The notes below the pieces were generated by a model. That model saw only the letters and a list, made by a program, of their open reading frames with translations, was not told the origin of the DNA and searched no databases. Both the position numbers and the translations under genes were made by a program. A stretch of DNA of 64,000 nt from Desulfobacula sp. (GTDB lineage Bacteria; Desulfobacterota; Desulfobacteria; Desulfobacterales; Desulfobacteraceae), in NCBI GenBank assembly GCA_023701135.1, contig JAMPXP010000020.1:35028-99027 (forward strand). Direction: 5' to 3'. Positions 18,521-26,289 of this stretch are shown piece after piece. Numbering within the stretch: position 1 is the stretch's first letter; every line of letters starts with the position of its first letter.

Positions 18521-19663
18521 TTACGGCTCCAGGATGGCCCGGCAGATCTGGGCCGTCAGGAGTACCATATTGCGGATACTGCCCAGCTCGGCATATTCAT
18601 CGAGCCGGTGGGTATTGGCACCCACAATGCCCATGCCGTCAATGGTGGGCGTACCGGAAAAGGAAGTATAATTGCCGTCGGAGCACCCGCCCGTGGAGAT
18701 GGCCTCCATGGGCAGGCCCAGGGTTTTTCCGGTGGAGCGGACCAGGTCCCAGAGCCTTTGGGCGGCTTCTCCCGCCTCCATGGGCGGCCGGTCAATATGG
18801 CCCCGGACCCGGATGGTTGAGTCCTTAAAAAAAGGTTGAGCGCCCAGGGTATTGAAAAAGTCTTCCACCCGGCCTTTTTCTTCGGGCGTGGAAATCCGGA
18901 TATCCACCGAAGCCTCGGCCAGGGCCGGGATGATATTGACCCTGTCCCCGCCGGACACCACCGTGACCTGGGCCGTGGTGCCCCTGTCGTTTTCATTGAG
19001 CCTGTTGATCCGGACAATCTGGTGGGCCAGTTCCACCACGGCATTGACGCCTTTTTCAGGGTCAGCCCCGGCATGGGCTTCCCGGCCTTTCACCGTGATA
19101 TGGAAGGAGCCCCCGCCCTTTCGTTGCAGCACAAACCGGTATCCGGGCCGGCAGGGTTCATACACAAAGGTCCGGAGGCTTTTCTTTGCCGTTTCCATGA
19201 TCCATTCTTTGGATGCCTGGGACCCGGTCTCCTCATCCCCGTTAAAGGCCACACAGAAGGAAAGGGAATCCAGAATGCCCTCCTGCTTCAGGGCTTCAAG
19301 GCTGTGAAGCACCACCAGAAGCCCTCCCTTCATGTCACAGACGCCGGGGCCGAAGGCTTTGTTGTCCCGGATGGAAAAGGGGCGTTTTTCAGCCTCCCCG
19401 GCTGGAAATACCGTGTCCATATGGCCCAGAAACATGACATCAAAGGGACCGCCTTTTTTGGGGTGCTCCGCATAGAGGCAGGGAACCCGATCCTCCCCAA
19501 GGAACAGAACCCGGGTGTTCAGGCCGAGGCTTTGGAACCGGATTTCAAAAAACCGGGCCATGGTTTCAATTCCGTGTTTATTGTCGCTGCTGGAATCGAT
19601 ATTGATGAGGGTCTGAAAATCGTTGAGAAATTGTTCGTGCCGGGAATCAATATAGGCTTTCAT
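18521..19663 (-). CDS. M20 family metallopeptidase (carboxypeptidase G2/ArgE-like)
   Basis: This 380-residue di-zinc peptidase shows FLGHMDTVFPAGEAEKRPF (zinc His and catalytic Asp), GPGVCDMKGGLLV (bridging Asp), NGDEETGSQAS (catalytic Glu-Glu) and a C-terminal GGCSDGNYTS with the dimerisation-domain GGxSD motif. The GEAEKRPF motif is typical of the carboxypeptidase G2 branch, which removes C-terminal glutamate, for example from folates. That would fit the neighbouring MTHFR-like gene but remains inference. GGAG lies before the ATG. It sits between the permease and the MTHFR-like gene on the same strand with 25-31-bp gaps. Confidence 0.88.
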   Translation of the reverse strand: MKAYIDSRHEQFLNDFQTLINIDSSSDNKHGIETMARFFEIRFQSLGLNTRVLFLGEDRVPCLYAEHPKKGGPFDVMFLGHMDTVFPAGEAEKRPFSIRDNKAFGPGVCDMKGGLLVVLHSLEALKQEGILDSLSFCVAFNGDEETGSQASKEWIMETAKKSLRTFVYEPCRPGYRFVLQRKGGGSFHITVKGREAHAGADPEKGVNAVVELAHQIVRINRLNENDRGTTAQVTVVSGGDRVNIIPALAEASVDIRISTPEEKGRVEDFFNTLGAQPFFKDSTIRVRGHIDRPPMEAGEAAQRLWDLVRSTGKTLGLPMEAISTGGCSDGNYTSFSGTPTIDGMGIVGANTHRLDEYAELGSIRNMVLLTAQICRAILEP

Positions 19664-19687
19664 TTATACTCCGTTGTTGCGCTCGCA

Positions 19688-21556
19688 TCAGGCTGAAATA
19701 CCGTAAAAAAAATACATGATGGTCATGACCACGATGATGAATAATAAGGTGATGCCGGACCCGGCCCGGACATAGTCCGCGATCTTATATCCGCCGGGCC
19801 GCATGATCAGGGAGTTCACCTGGTTGGTGGGCAAAATAAAGGCATTGGAAGCGGCCAGGCCCACCAGAAGGGCCGCCATCCTTGGGTCGGCCCCGCATTG
19901 AAGGGCCATGTTCATGGCCAGGGGAATCATGAGAACCGTGGCCCCCACATTGGAAGTGACCAGGGTGAAAAAAGAGGTCAACAGGCCGATGAGCAGAAAC
20001 AGGGTCAGGGGAGTCAGCAACCCTGTCATGAGATGGGCAAGGCTTGTTGAAAGGTAAAGCGCTGCCCCGGTTTTTTCAAAGGCAAGGCCAAAGGGGATGA
20101 GTCCCGCCAGGAGGAATACCGTCATCCAGTCCACCCCCCGGTAGGCTTCGTCCAGGGTCAGGACCCGGGTCAGGATCATGGTGATGGCACCGGTCAGAAG
20201 GGCAATGGGCAGATCCACCTTGAAGCCCAGAGCCAGGACCAGGGCCAGGGCAAAGCTTGCCGCGGCAAAGCCCGCTTTTTCAGGGTGAAGGATCTCATCT
20301 TTAATATGCTCGGTAAAGGCCAGGTCTTTTTTTTGCCGGATCAGGTGAAATTTTTCCCATTCCCCGAACAGGAGCAGGGCGTCTCCGGGTTGAATCTTTG
20401 TCTCGGAGATATCTTCAAAAAGAACCGTTCCCCTTTGGAAAAGCGCAAGGGGATTCACCTGGTACCGTTTCCGGAAATAGAGGGCGTGAAGGGTCTTGCC
20501 CACCAGTTCCGATCTGGGTGTGACAATGGCCTCCATGATCCCGGCATTGTCCGGGGACAGGATTTCACCCATATGGTTGAGCTCTTCCTGCAAATCCCAT
20601 CCCAGGTCCCTTGTCAGTCGGTGGATATGGTCTTCGTTGCTGATGATGCCGAGGATATCTCCGGCTTCGATGATATCCGACCGTGAGGGCACATTGACCC
20701 TGTACCGGCTGTCATTGGCTCCCTTTTTGCAAATGCAGATGACGGTGGAATGATATTTGGGGCGGATGAACAGTTCATCCAGCCTCTTGACGGCAAACCC
20801 GGCAGGTACCCTCAGTTCATAGGCCTGGTGGATTTCCCGGCCATAGGTGCATTCCAGTTCCTTGTCCAGGAGGCAAAGCGTCTCATTTTTCAGGGAAACG
20901 GGCGGCAGGACGATTTTTTTCAACACCATGAAATACAGGATCGCCGTTGCCACAAGGCTCAGGCCGATGGGGGTGACACTGAACAGGCCGAAGGGTTCAA
21001 AGGGTTTGCCGCCCACAAGGTCATGGTTGTTGGACCAGAAGGCGGCCATGAGGTCATTCAGGAGAATGAGGGGGCTGGAGCCCACCAGGGTGACGCAGCC
21101 GCCGAGAACAACGCAATAGCCCATGGGGATAAGAACCCGCGACACCGGCACATTGACTTGGCGGCAGATCCGGTTGGTCACGGGAAGAAACAGGGCCGCC
21201 GCCCCGATATTCTGCATAAAGCTGGAGGTAAAGGCTGCCGAGGCGGAAATCAGGGCCATGATCCGGGTCTCGCTTTTACCGGCAACCCGGATGATGATCC
21301 GGGCCAGGTGGTTCATAACCCCGGTTTTATCCAGGCCCTCTCCGATAATCATCGTCGCAATGATGGCTACCACGGCGCTGGAACTCAGGCCCGAGATGGC
21401 CTCGGCCGGAGAAATCACCCCGGACAGCGGCAGAAGCACCATCATAAGAAGCCCCACCATATCCACCCGGACCAGGTCAAAAATGAAAACCAGGGTCACG
21501 CAGATGAGAAATCCGAAGACAATCATCATGTCCGGGGTCATGGGAATGGGGGTCAT
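19688..21556 (-). CDS. SLC13/DASS-family permease with two TrkA-C (RCK_C) domains
   Basis: The protein of 622 residues is a multi-pass transporter interrupted by a soluble region. An N-terminal half of about six segments contains SFMQNIGAAALFLPVTNRI. Two TrkA-C domains follow (AYELRVPAGFAVKRLDELFI to EAGDILGIIS, then MEAIVTPRSELVGKTLHALYF to PGDALLLFGEWEKF). The C-terminal half ends with TSNVGATVLMIPLAMNMA and NQVNSLIMRPGG. Such proteins carry sulfate, dicarboxylates or similar anions with sodium or protons. The start chosen has AGAGGAG seven bases upstream and gives 622 residues; an ATG 18 codons earlier lacks a site. It is the first gene of a minus-strand group with the M20 peptidase and MTHFR-like protein. 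Confidence 0.9.
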   Translation of the reverse strand: MTPIPMTPDMMIVFGFLICVTLVFIFDLVRVDMVGLLMMVLLPLSGVISPAEAISGLSSSAVVAIIATMIIGEGLDKTGVMNHLARIIIRVAGKSETRIMALISASAAFTSSFMQNIGAAALFLPVTNRICRQVNVPVSRVLIPMGYCVVLGGCVTLVGSSPLILLNDLMAAFWSNNHDLVGGKPFEPFGLFSVTPIGLSLVATAILYFMVLKKIVLPPVSLKNETLCLLDKELECTYGREIHQAYELRVPAGFAVKRLDELFIRPKYHSTVICICKKGANDSRYRVNVPSRSDIIEAGDILGIISNEDHIHRLTRDLGWDLQEELNHMGEILSPDNAGIMEAIVTPRSELVGKTLHALYFRKRYQVNPLALFQRGTVLFEDISETKIQPGDALLLFGEWEKFHLIRQKKDLAFTEHIKDEILHPEKAGFAAASFALALVLALGFKVDLPIALLTGAITMILTRVLTLDEAYRGVDWMTVFLLAGLIPFGLAFEKTGAALYLSTSLAHLMTGLLTPLTLFLLIGLLTSFFTLVTSNVGATVLMIPLAMNMALQCGADPRMAALLVGLAASNAFILPTNQVNSLIMRPGGYKIADYVRAGSGITLLFIIVVMTIMYFFYGISA

Positions 21557-21688
21557 ATTCTCCTCTGTTTTTTCTGTTTTTTTTTCTGACTTTATGTAAG
21601 AATACGGCAATAGTCAAGACACCTGTTAAGGATGACCCGTCCATGGACGGCAAAAACCAGGATTGTAACCCTCGATAAGGAAAACAGG

Positions 21689-23542
21689 ATGAAAAAAATC
21701 AATGATATCCTTATGACGAAAGATCCCTTTGAAGAAATCCTCATGGGCAACGAGGCCGTTGTCCGGGCCATGGTGGAGACCGGGACCCGGGTGATCGCCT
21801 CCTATCCCGGCTCTCCGACCCCGGAGATCGCCGCGGCCATCCTGAGTATTCCCGAGGACCGGCGGCCCTTTTATTTTGAATTTTCCGTCAATGAAAAGGT
21901 CGCAACGGAAGTGGCCTTCGGCGCGGCCCTGAACGGGAACCTGTCCTGCGCCTTTTTCAAAAGCGTGGGCCTCAACGTGGCCCTGGACAGCTTTGTCCAG
22001 CTCAGCCTCATGACAATCACCGGCGGCATGGTGGTGGTGGTGGGCGATGATCCCGGCGCCAATTCCTCCCAGAACGAACAGGACAACCGGAATGTGTATC
22101 AGATGGCCAGGGTCGCGGTGCTGGAACCCGCCTCCCCCCAAGAGGCCTATGAATACTATAAACATGCCGCAGCCCTGGCGAAAAAGGAGCAGACCGTTGT
22201 CGTCCTGAGGCTCACCACCCATGTCTGCCATGCCCGGCAGAAAATCAGGTTCGGCGCCCGGTCGAAGCCGGTTCCCTATCAAACCGGCTTCAGCCGGGCC
22301 AATGGTCCCTATATCGCCCTGACCACCATGGCCCTGGACATGAAACGAAACGCCATTCAAAAGCTGAGGCGGGCCGGGCAATATATCCAACAGACGGGCC
22401 TGAACCGGGAAATTTCATCTCAAAACAGCAGGGGCAAGGGCATCATCACCTCGGGCCTGACCTTTCTGTCCATCCTGGATGTTCTGGAAGTGAGCCTATA
22501 CCGTCCGGATATCCTGAAGCTCGGGGCCGTAAACCCCCTGGATGAGGAGAGGGTGCTTGCCTTTTTAAAGGCCCATGACGAAGTGCTGGTCCTGGAAGAA
22601 CTGGATGATATCCTGGAACTGCGAGTCAAGGCCCTGGCATATGATCATGGATTAAAGACAAAATTAACGGGCAAAACCCGGGACGAAGATTTCGTGGGGG
22701 AATACACCCCGGACAAGACCCGGGAGAAGCTGGCCGCGGTCTGGCCGGATCTGGTGATCCCTTCTCCGGCATTGCCTGCCCTGTCCCTGGCCGTGCCGCC
22801 GAGACCGGCCCAGATGTGCCCCGGTTGCGGCCATAGAAGCGCCTTTTTCGCCATTAAAAAAGCCCTGGAAAAAGAAGATGTCACCGTGGCCGACATCGGC
22901 TGTCACACCCTGGGCTATATGCCGCCCTATGAGATGGGTGAGATTCTCCTGTGCATGGGGTCTTCCGCCGGCATGGCCTCTGGTCTGTCCCTGTTCAACC
23001 ACCAGAAGCGGGTGGTGGCTTTTTTGGGAGATTCCACCTTTTTCCATGCCGGCCTCCCCGGCCTCATCAATACGATTTTCAACCGGCACAATATCACCCT
23101 CATCCTCATGGAAAACGGCACCACGGCCATGACCGGCCACCAGGACCATGCGGGCAGCGTCATCCCCGTTGAAAATCTTCTGAAAGGCCTCGGCGTTGAG
23201 AGCATTCTCTCCTGCGATACCTATAATCAGTCGAAATTGACGGAACTGGTCCGGACTTCCCTGGCCGTCAAGGGCATCAGCGTGGTCATCGCCAGGCACC
23301 CCTGTATGCTGAAATTCACCCGGCAGAAGAGAAAACAGCCGGGCTTTGTACAGACCCATGTGGATATTGATCAGGACATCTGCACCCAGACCCGTGACTG
23401 TGTGGAACGGTTCGGCTGCCCCACCTTTACCCGGAAACCCGACGGCACCGTCTTCACCCATCCGGATCTGTGCATCGGGGACGGATCATGCCGGCAGACC
23501 TGTCCCGAAAAGGCCATCGTCTTCGGCAAGGAGGCAAAATGA
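21689..23542 (+). CDS. iorA: Indolepyruvate:ferredoxin oxidoreductase, alpha subunit
   Basis: IorA with IorB oxidatively decarboxylates aryl pyruvates (from aromatic amino acids) to aryl-acetyl-CoA, reducing ferredoxin. The 617-residue chain has the N-terminal pyrimidine-binding domain (VIASYPGSPTPEI, EFSVNEKVATEVAFGAAL) and the C-terminal thiamine-diphosphate domain (MCPGCGHRS, FLGDSTFFHAGLPG, MENGTTAMTGHQDH). At the C-terminus the two cluster motifs read CTQTRDCVERFGCP and CIGDGSCRQTCP. In each, the second cysteine of the usual CxxCxxC is replaced (Thr and Asp). The ATG at 21689 has AAGGAAAACAGG upstream and is preferred to an earlier start. It overlaps iorB by four bases. Confidence 0.92.
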   Translation: MKKINDILMTKDPFEEILMGNEAVVRAMVETGTRVIASYPGSPTPEIAAAILSIPEDRRPFYFEFSVNEKVATEVAFGAALNGNLSCAFFKSVGLNVALDSFVQLSLMTITGGMVVVVGDDPGANSSQNEQDNRNVYQMARVAVLEPASPQEAYEYYKHAAALAKKEQTVVVLRLTTHVCHARQKIRFGARSKPVPYQTGFSRANGPYIALTTMALDMKRNAIQKLRRAGQYIQQTGLNREISSQNSRGKGIITSGLTFLSILDVLEVSLYRPDILKLGAVNPLDEERVLAFLKAHDEVLVLEELDDILELRVKALAYDHGLKTKLTGKTRDEDFVGEYTPDKTREKLAAVWPDLVIPSPALPALSLAVPPRPAQMCPGCGHRSAFFAIKKALEKEDVTVADIGCHTLGYMPPYEMGEILLCMGSSAGMASGLSLFNHQKRVVAFLGDSTFFHAGLPGLINTIFNRHNITLILMENGTTAMTGHQDHAGSVIPVENLLKGLGVESILSCDTYNQSKLTELVRTSLAVKGISVVIARHPCMLKFTRQKRKQPGFVQTHVDIDQDICTQTRDCVERFGCPTFTRKPDGTVFTHPDLCIGDGSCRQTCPEKAIVFGKEAK

Positions 23543-24114
23543 AATCCTTTAATATTTATATCATTGGTGTGGGCGGCCAGGGCATCGGCCTTTTGAGCCA
23601 GGCTCTCCTGAGAGGCATCGATCATGCGGGCATCCCGGCCCTTGCCGTGGATACCCACGGCCTTGCCCAGAGGGGGGGTATTGTGGTGTCACAGATCCGT
23701 TGCGGGGACCGGGTCCATTCTCCCCTCATCATGAGCCACAGCGCAGATCTGGTCCTGGGCATGGAAGTCCATGAAGTGGCCCGGGGGGCTTCCCTGGCCC
23801 TGAAAAAGGGCGGTACCCTGGTCTTCCCGGATGTATCCTGGCAACCGCTCCCTGTCAGGCTGGGCCGGAGCCCTGAAATTACAGCCGAAGAGGTCATCCA
23901 GGCGTGCACCGTCCTCGGAGCTGTTTCCATAAAACTGGAACTGGGCACGCTTCCCGATGCCCGTATGCAGAACATGGCCCTCCTGGGATCGGTCTCAAAA
24001 AACGCCCTCATCCCCGGCGTATCAAAACAGCATTATGAGGCGGCCCTGGACGATCTTCTGTCCGGCGACCTACTGAAAAAGAACCGGGCCGTGTTTGACG
24101 GTTTTGCGGCGTAA
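23539..24114 (+). CDS. iorB: Indolepyruvate:ferredoxin oxidoreductase, beta subunit
   Basis: The 191-residue gamma-domain protein starts FNIYIIGVGGQGIGLLSQAL and contains VDTHGLAQRGGIVVSQIRCG, the conserved 2-oxoacid oxidoreductase gamma motifs. It associates with IorA; the active-site cofactor is on IorA. The ATG overlaps the iorA stop (AAAATGA), with AAGGAGG just before, so the two are translationally coupled. The length fits the family. Confidence 0.92.
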   Translation: MKSFNIYIIGVGGQGIGLLSQALLRGIDHAGIPALAVDTHGLAQRGGIVVSQIRCGDRVHSPLIMSHSADLVLGMEVHEVARGASLALKKGGTLVFPDVSWQPLPVRLGRSPEITAEEVIQACTVLGAVSIKLELGTLPDARMQNMALLGSVSKNALIPGVSKQHYEAALDDLLSGDLLKKNRAVFDGFAA

Positions 24115-24126
24115 AAGGGGGATTCC

Positions 24127-24792
24127 ATGAACAAAGAGATGGAGATGATCCGCCGGGTGTCGGGTCCTTATAATCTGAACACCTATGTGCTGGCCTGCAA
24201 AAAGACCCGGGAGGCCTTGATCATTGATCCGGGAGGCCCGGCAGAGGCCCTGGCGGCCCTGGTCAGAGAAAAGGGTCTGGTGCCCCTTTGGATACTCAAT
24301 ACCCACGGCCACGCCGACCAGGTTTTCTCCACCCCGTCCTTTAAACAGGACTTTGACATCCCTTCCTGCCTTCACGGGGCCGATGACGATTTTTTCAGGG
24401 ACCCGGAAGTCCGGGAGAAAACAAGGCGGGCCGTGGGCCTTCCGCCCCCGTATCCGGCCGATGTCCGGCTGGCCCACAAGGATGAGATCCGGTTCGGAAA
24501 AATTTGTCTGACAGTGATCCATACACCGGGCCATACCCCCGGGTCCGTCTGCTTTTTATGCCAAGGCCGGCTCTTTACCGGCGATGCGGTTTTTGTGGGC
24601 GAGGCCGGCCGGACCGATCTTCCCGGAGGCGACCTGCCCCGGTTGATCGAGTCCATCCGGGTCCGGATTCTTCCCCTGGATAAAAAAACCATTATCCATC
24701 CCGGCCACCATCACGGCCAAGAATTTGAATCCACCCTTGAACGGGAAATGAAGGAAAACATCTATATCACGGATTTTATCCTGGAGCATTAG
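24127..24792 (+). CDS. MBL-fold hydrolase (glyoxalase II-like) with altered metal motif
   Basis: The 221-residue protein has the metallo-beta-lactamase fold: LNTHGHADQVFS, IHTPGHTPGSVCFL, LFTGDAVFVGEAGRTDLPGGD and IIHPGHHHG. The first motif normally reads HxHxDH; here the last His is Gln. The second-site ligand Asp is retained but its His partner is missing. The gene follows iorB by 12 bases, so it is probably co-transcribed and may hydrolyse a thioester or lactone made by the pathway; that is inference. The enzyme could work with one metal or could be inactive. Confidence 0.85.
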   Translation: MNKEMEMIRRVSGPYNLNTYVLACKKTREALIIDPGGPAEALAALVREKGLVPLWILNTHGHADQVFSTPSFKQDFDIPSCLHGADDDFFRDPEVREKTRRAVGLPPPYPADVRLAHKDEIRFGKICLTVIHTPGHTPGSVCFLCQGRLFTGDAVFVGEAGRTDLPGGDLPRLIESIRVRILPLDKKTIIHPGHHHGQEFESTLEREMKENIYITDFILEH

Positions 24793-25008
24793 CCTATATT
24801 CATGGCTCATTTCTATTCAACGGCTAAAATATTTATTATTAATTAAAATTTCCGTTTTTATTCCGTATAAAAAATGATAGCGTTTTTTATTATTAAACGG
24901 TAAGTATGTGCATAAAAATTCCCCGGATGTTTTGTTGATCAAATCAGTCCCTTATTGAAATTGGATGATTTAACTTTGTGTAAGGTATAAAGCTGATAGA
25001 GAAATCAC

Positions 25009-26229
25009 ATGGACGTATTCTTAGCCAGGCAACCGGTTTTTACATCTGAAAAACAACTATTCGGCTATGAGCTTTTATTCAGGCTTGGCGTGGAAAATTA
25101 TTTTCCGGAGAGTGTTGATGGAAACACGGCCACTTCAAATTTACTTTCTAATATTTTTTTTCCCTTTGATTTTAAAGCGATTTTATGTGGAAAACCCGGG
25201 TTAATCAATTTTACGGCAAATATGATTCTTCAGAGAATGCCGTTGTTGCTTCCCAAAGAACATTTCATTATTGAGGTTTTAGAAGATGTTGAACCGGATG
25301 AGGCACTGATCTCGTCTCTTTCTGTTTTAAACAAAAAGGGATTTACCATCGCACTGGATGATTTTGTCTATCATCAAAAATTACGGCCCATGATCGAACT
25401 CAGCCATATTATCAAATTTGATATTCAGGCAACCCCATTGAAATCCCTTGATGTGATATTGCAGATGATGAGGTCGGATTATAAAATTCGCTTTTTAGCG
25501 GAAAAAGTTGAAACCTATGCCGAATTTGAGCAGGCAAAGGAAATGGGGTTTGATTTATTTCAGGGATATTTTTTTTCAAAACCTGAGGTCTTGTCAACAA
25601 AAGGCATTTCGGCAGGCCAGGCAACAAAACTGGCCCTTGTTAATGAGGTGGCAAAAAAAGAATTAAATCTAAAAAGAATTGAAGACCTTATCAAAAAAGA
25701 TGTCTCAATATCGTTTAAGCTTTTAAGATTTATCAATTCCGCATATTTTAAAAGGCGCAATTCAATCAATACCATTAAAGATGCAATAATATATATTGGA
25801 ACGGAAGAACTGAAACGATTTATTAATATTGTGGCGATATCTGATATAGGCGCGCAAAAACCCAACGAACTGATTCGCGCTTCAATCGTTCGCGCCGGAA
25901 TGTGTGAAAGATTCGGAGGGGTTTTAAAGACAAGCTTTTCAACGGATGAATTATTTACACTTGGCCTGTTTTCATTTATTGATGCCATGTTAGACTGTAG
26001 AATGGAAGATATTCTCAGTCAAATAGCTTTTTCGGAAAAAATGAAATCAGCGTTACTTGGCAAAGAAAAAGAGTTCAAAATGATCCTAAGCTTTGTTGAA
26101 GGCTTTGAAAAGGGAGACTGGCAGAATAGAATTTTTGGTTTTTTATCCGGTAAATCAATTGAGGCAAAACTTCCTTTTTTCTATATGGAGTCCATAAGAA
26201 TGGCGGATTCGTTTTTTCAAATCGGCTAA
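25009..26229 (+). CDS. EAL-HDOD signalling protein (YuxH-like)
   Basis: The 406-residue protein has an N-terminal EAL-like domain (residues 1-200) and an HDOD domain (about 195-395, starting ATKLALVNEVAKKELNLKRI). The EAL signature is degenerate: YELLFRLG in place of E-A-L, and several catalytic acidic residues are absent, so the domain probably senses c-di-GMP or only acts as a scaffold. The HDOD domain has no metal ligands. The gene is clearly AT-richer than its neighbours and stands alone. The ribosome binding site before the ATG is weak (GATAGAGAAATCAC), so the start is likely but not certain. Confidence 0.87.
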   Translation: MDVFLARQPVFTSEKQLFGYELLFRLGVENYFPESVDGNTATSNLLSNIFFPFDFKAILCGKPGLINFTANMILQRMPLLLPKEHFIIEVLEDVEPDEALISSLSVLNKKGFTIALDDFVYHQKLRPMIELSHIIKFDIQATPLKSLDVILQMMRSDYKIRFLAEKVETYAEFEQAKEMGFDLFQGYFFSKPEVLSTKGISAGQATKLALVNEVAKKELNLKRIEDLIKKDVSISFKLLRFINSAYFKRRNSINTIKDAIIYIGTEELKRFINIVAISDIGAQKPNELIRASIVRAGMCERFGGVLKTSFSTDELFTLGLFSFIDAMLDCRMEDILSQIAFSEKMKSALLGKEKEFKMILSFVEGFEKGDWQNRIFGFLSGKSIEAKLPFFYMESIRMADSFFQIG

Positions 26230-26289
26230 AAAAAGCCATTTATTCTCTATTGTTGCAGATCAAAAAATATAAGGCTATATGTAACCATC

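Noticed and set aside
20750..21589. 279-residue plus-strand frame opposite the SLC13 permease
   Set aside because: It is rich in His, Gly and Gln, typical of antisense reading, and the permease is certain.
25009..26229. EAL-HDOD protein as an active c-di-GMP phosphodiesterase
   Set aside because: The EAL signature reads YELLFR and other catalytic residues are missing.
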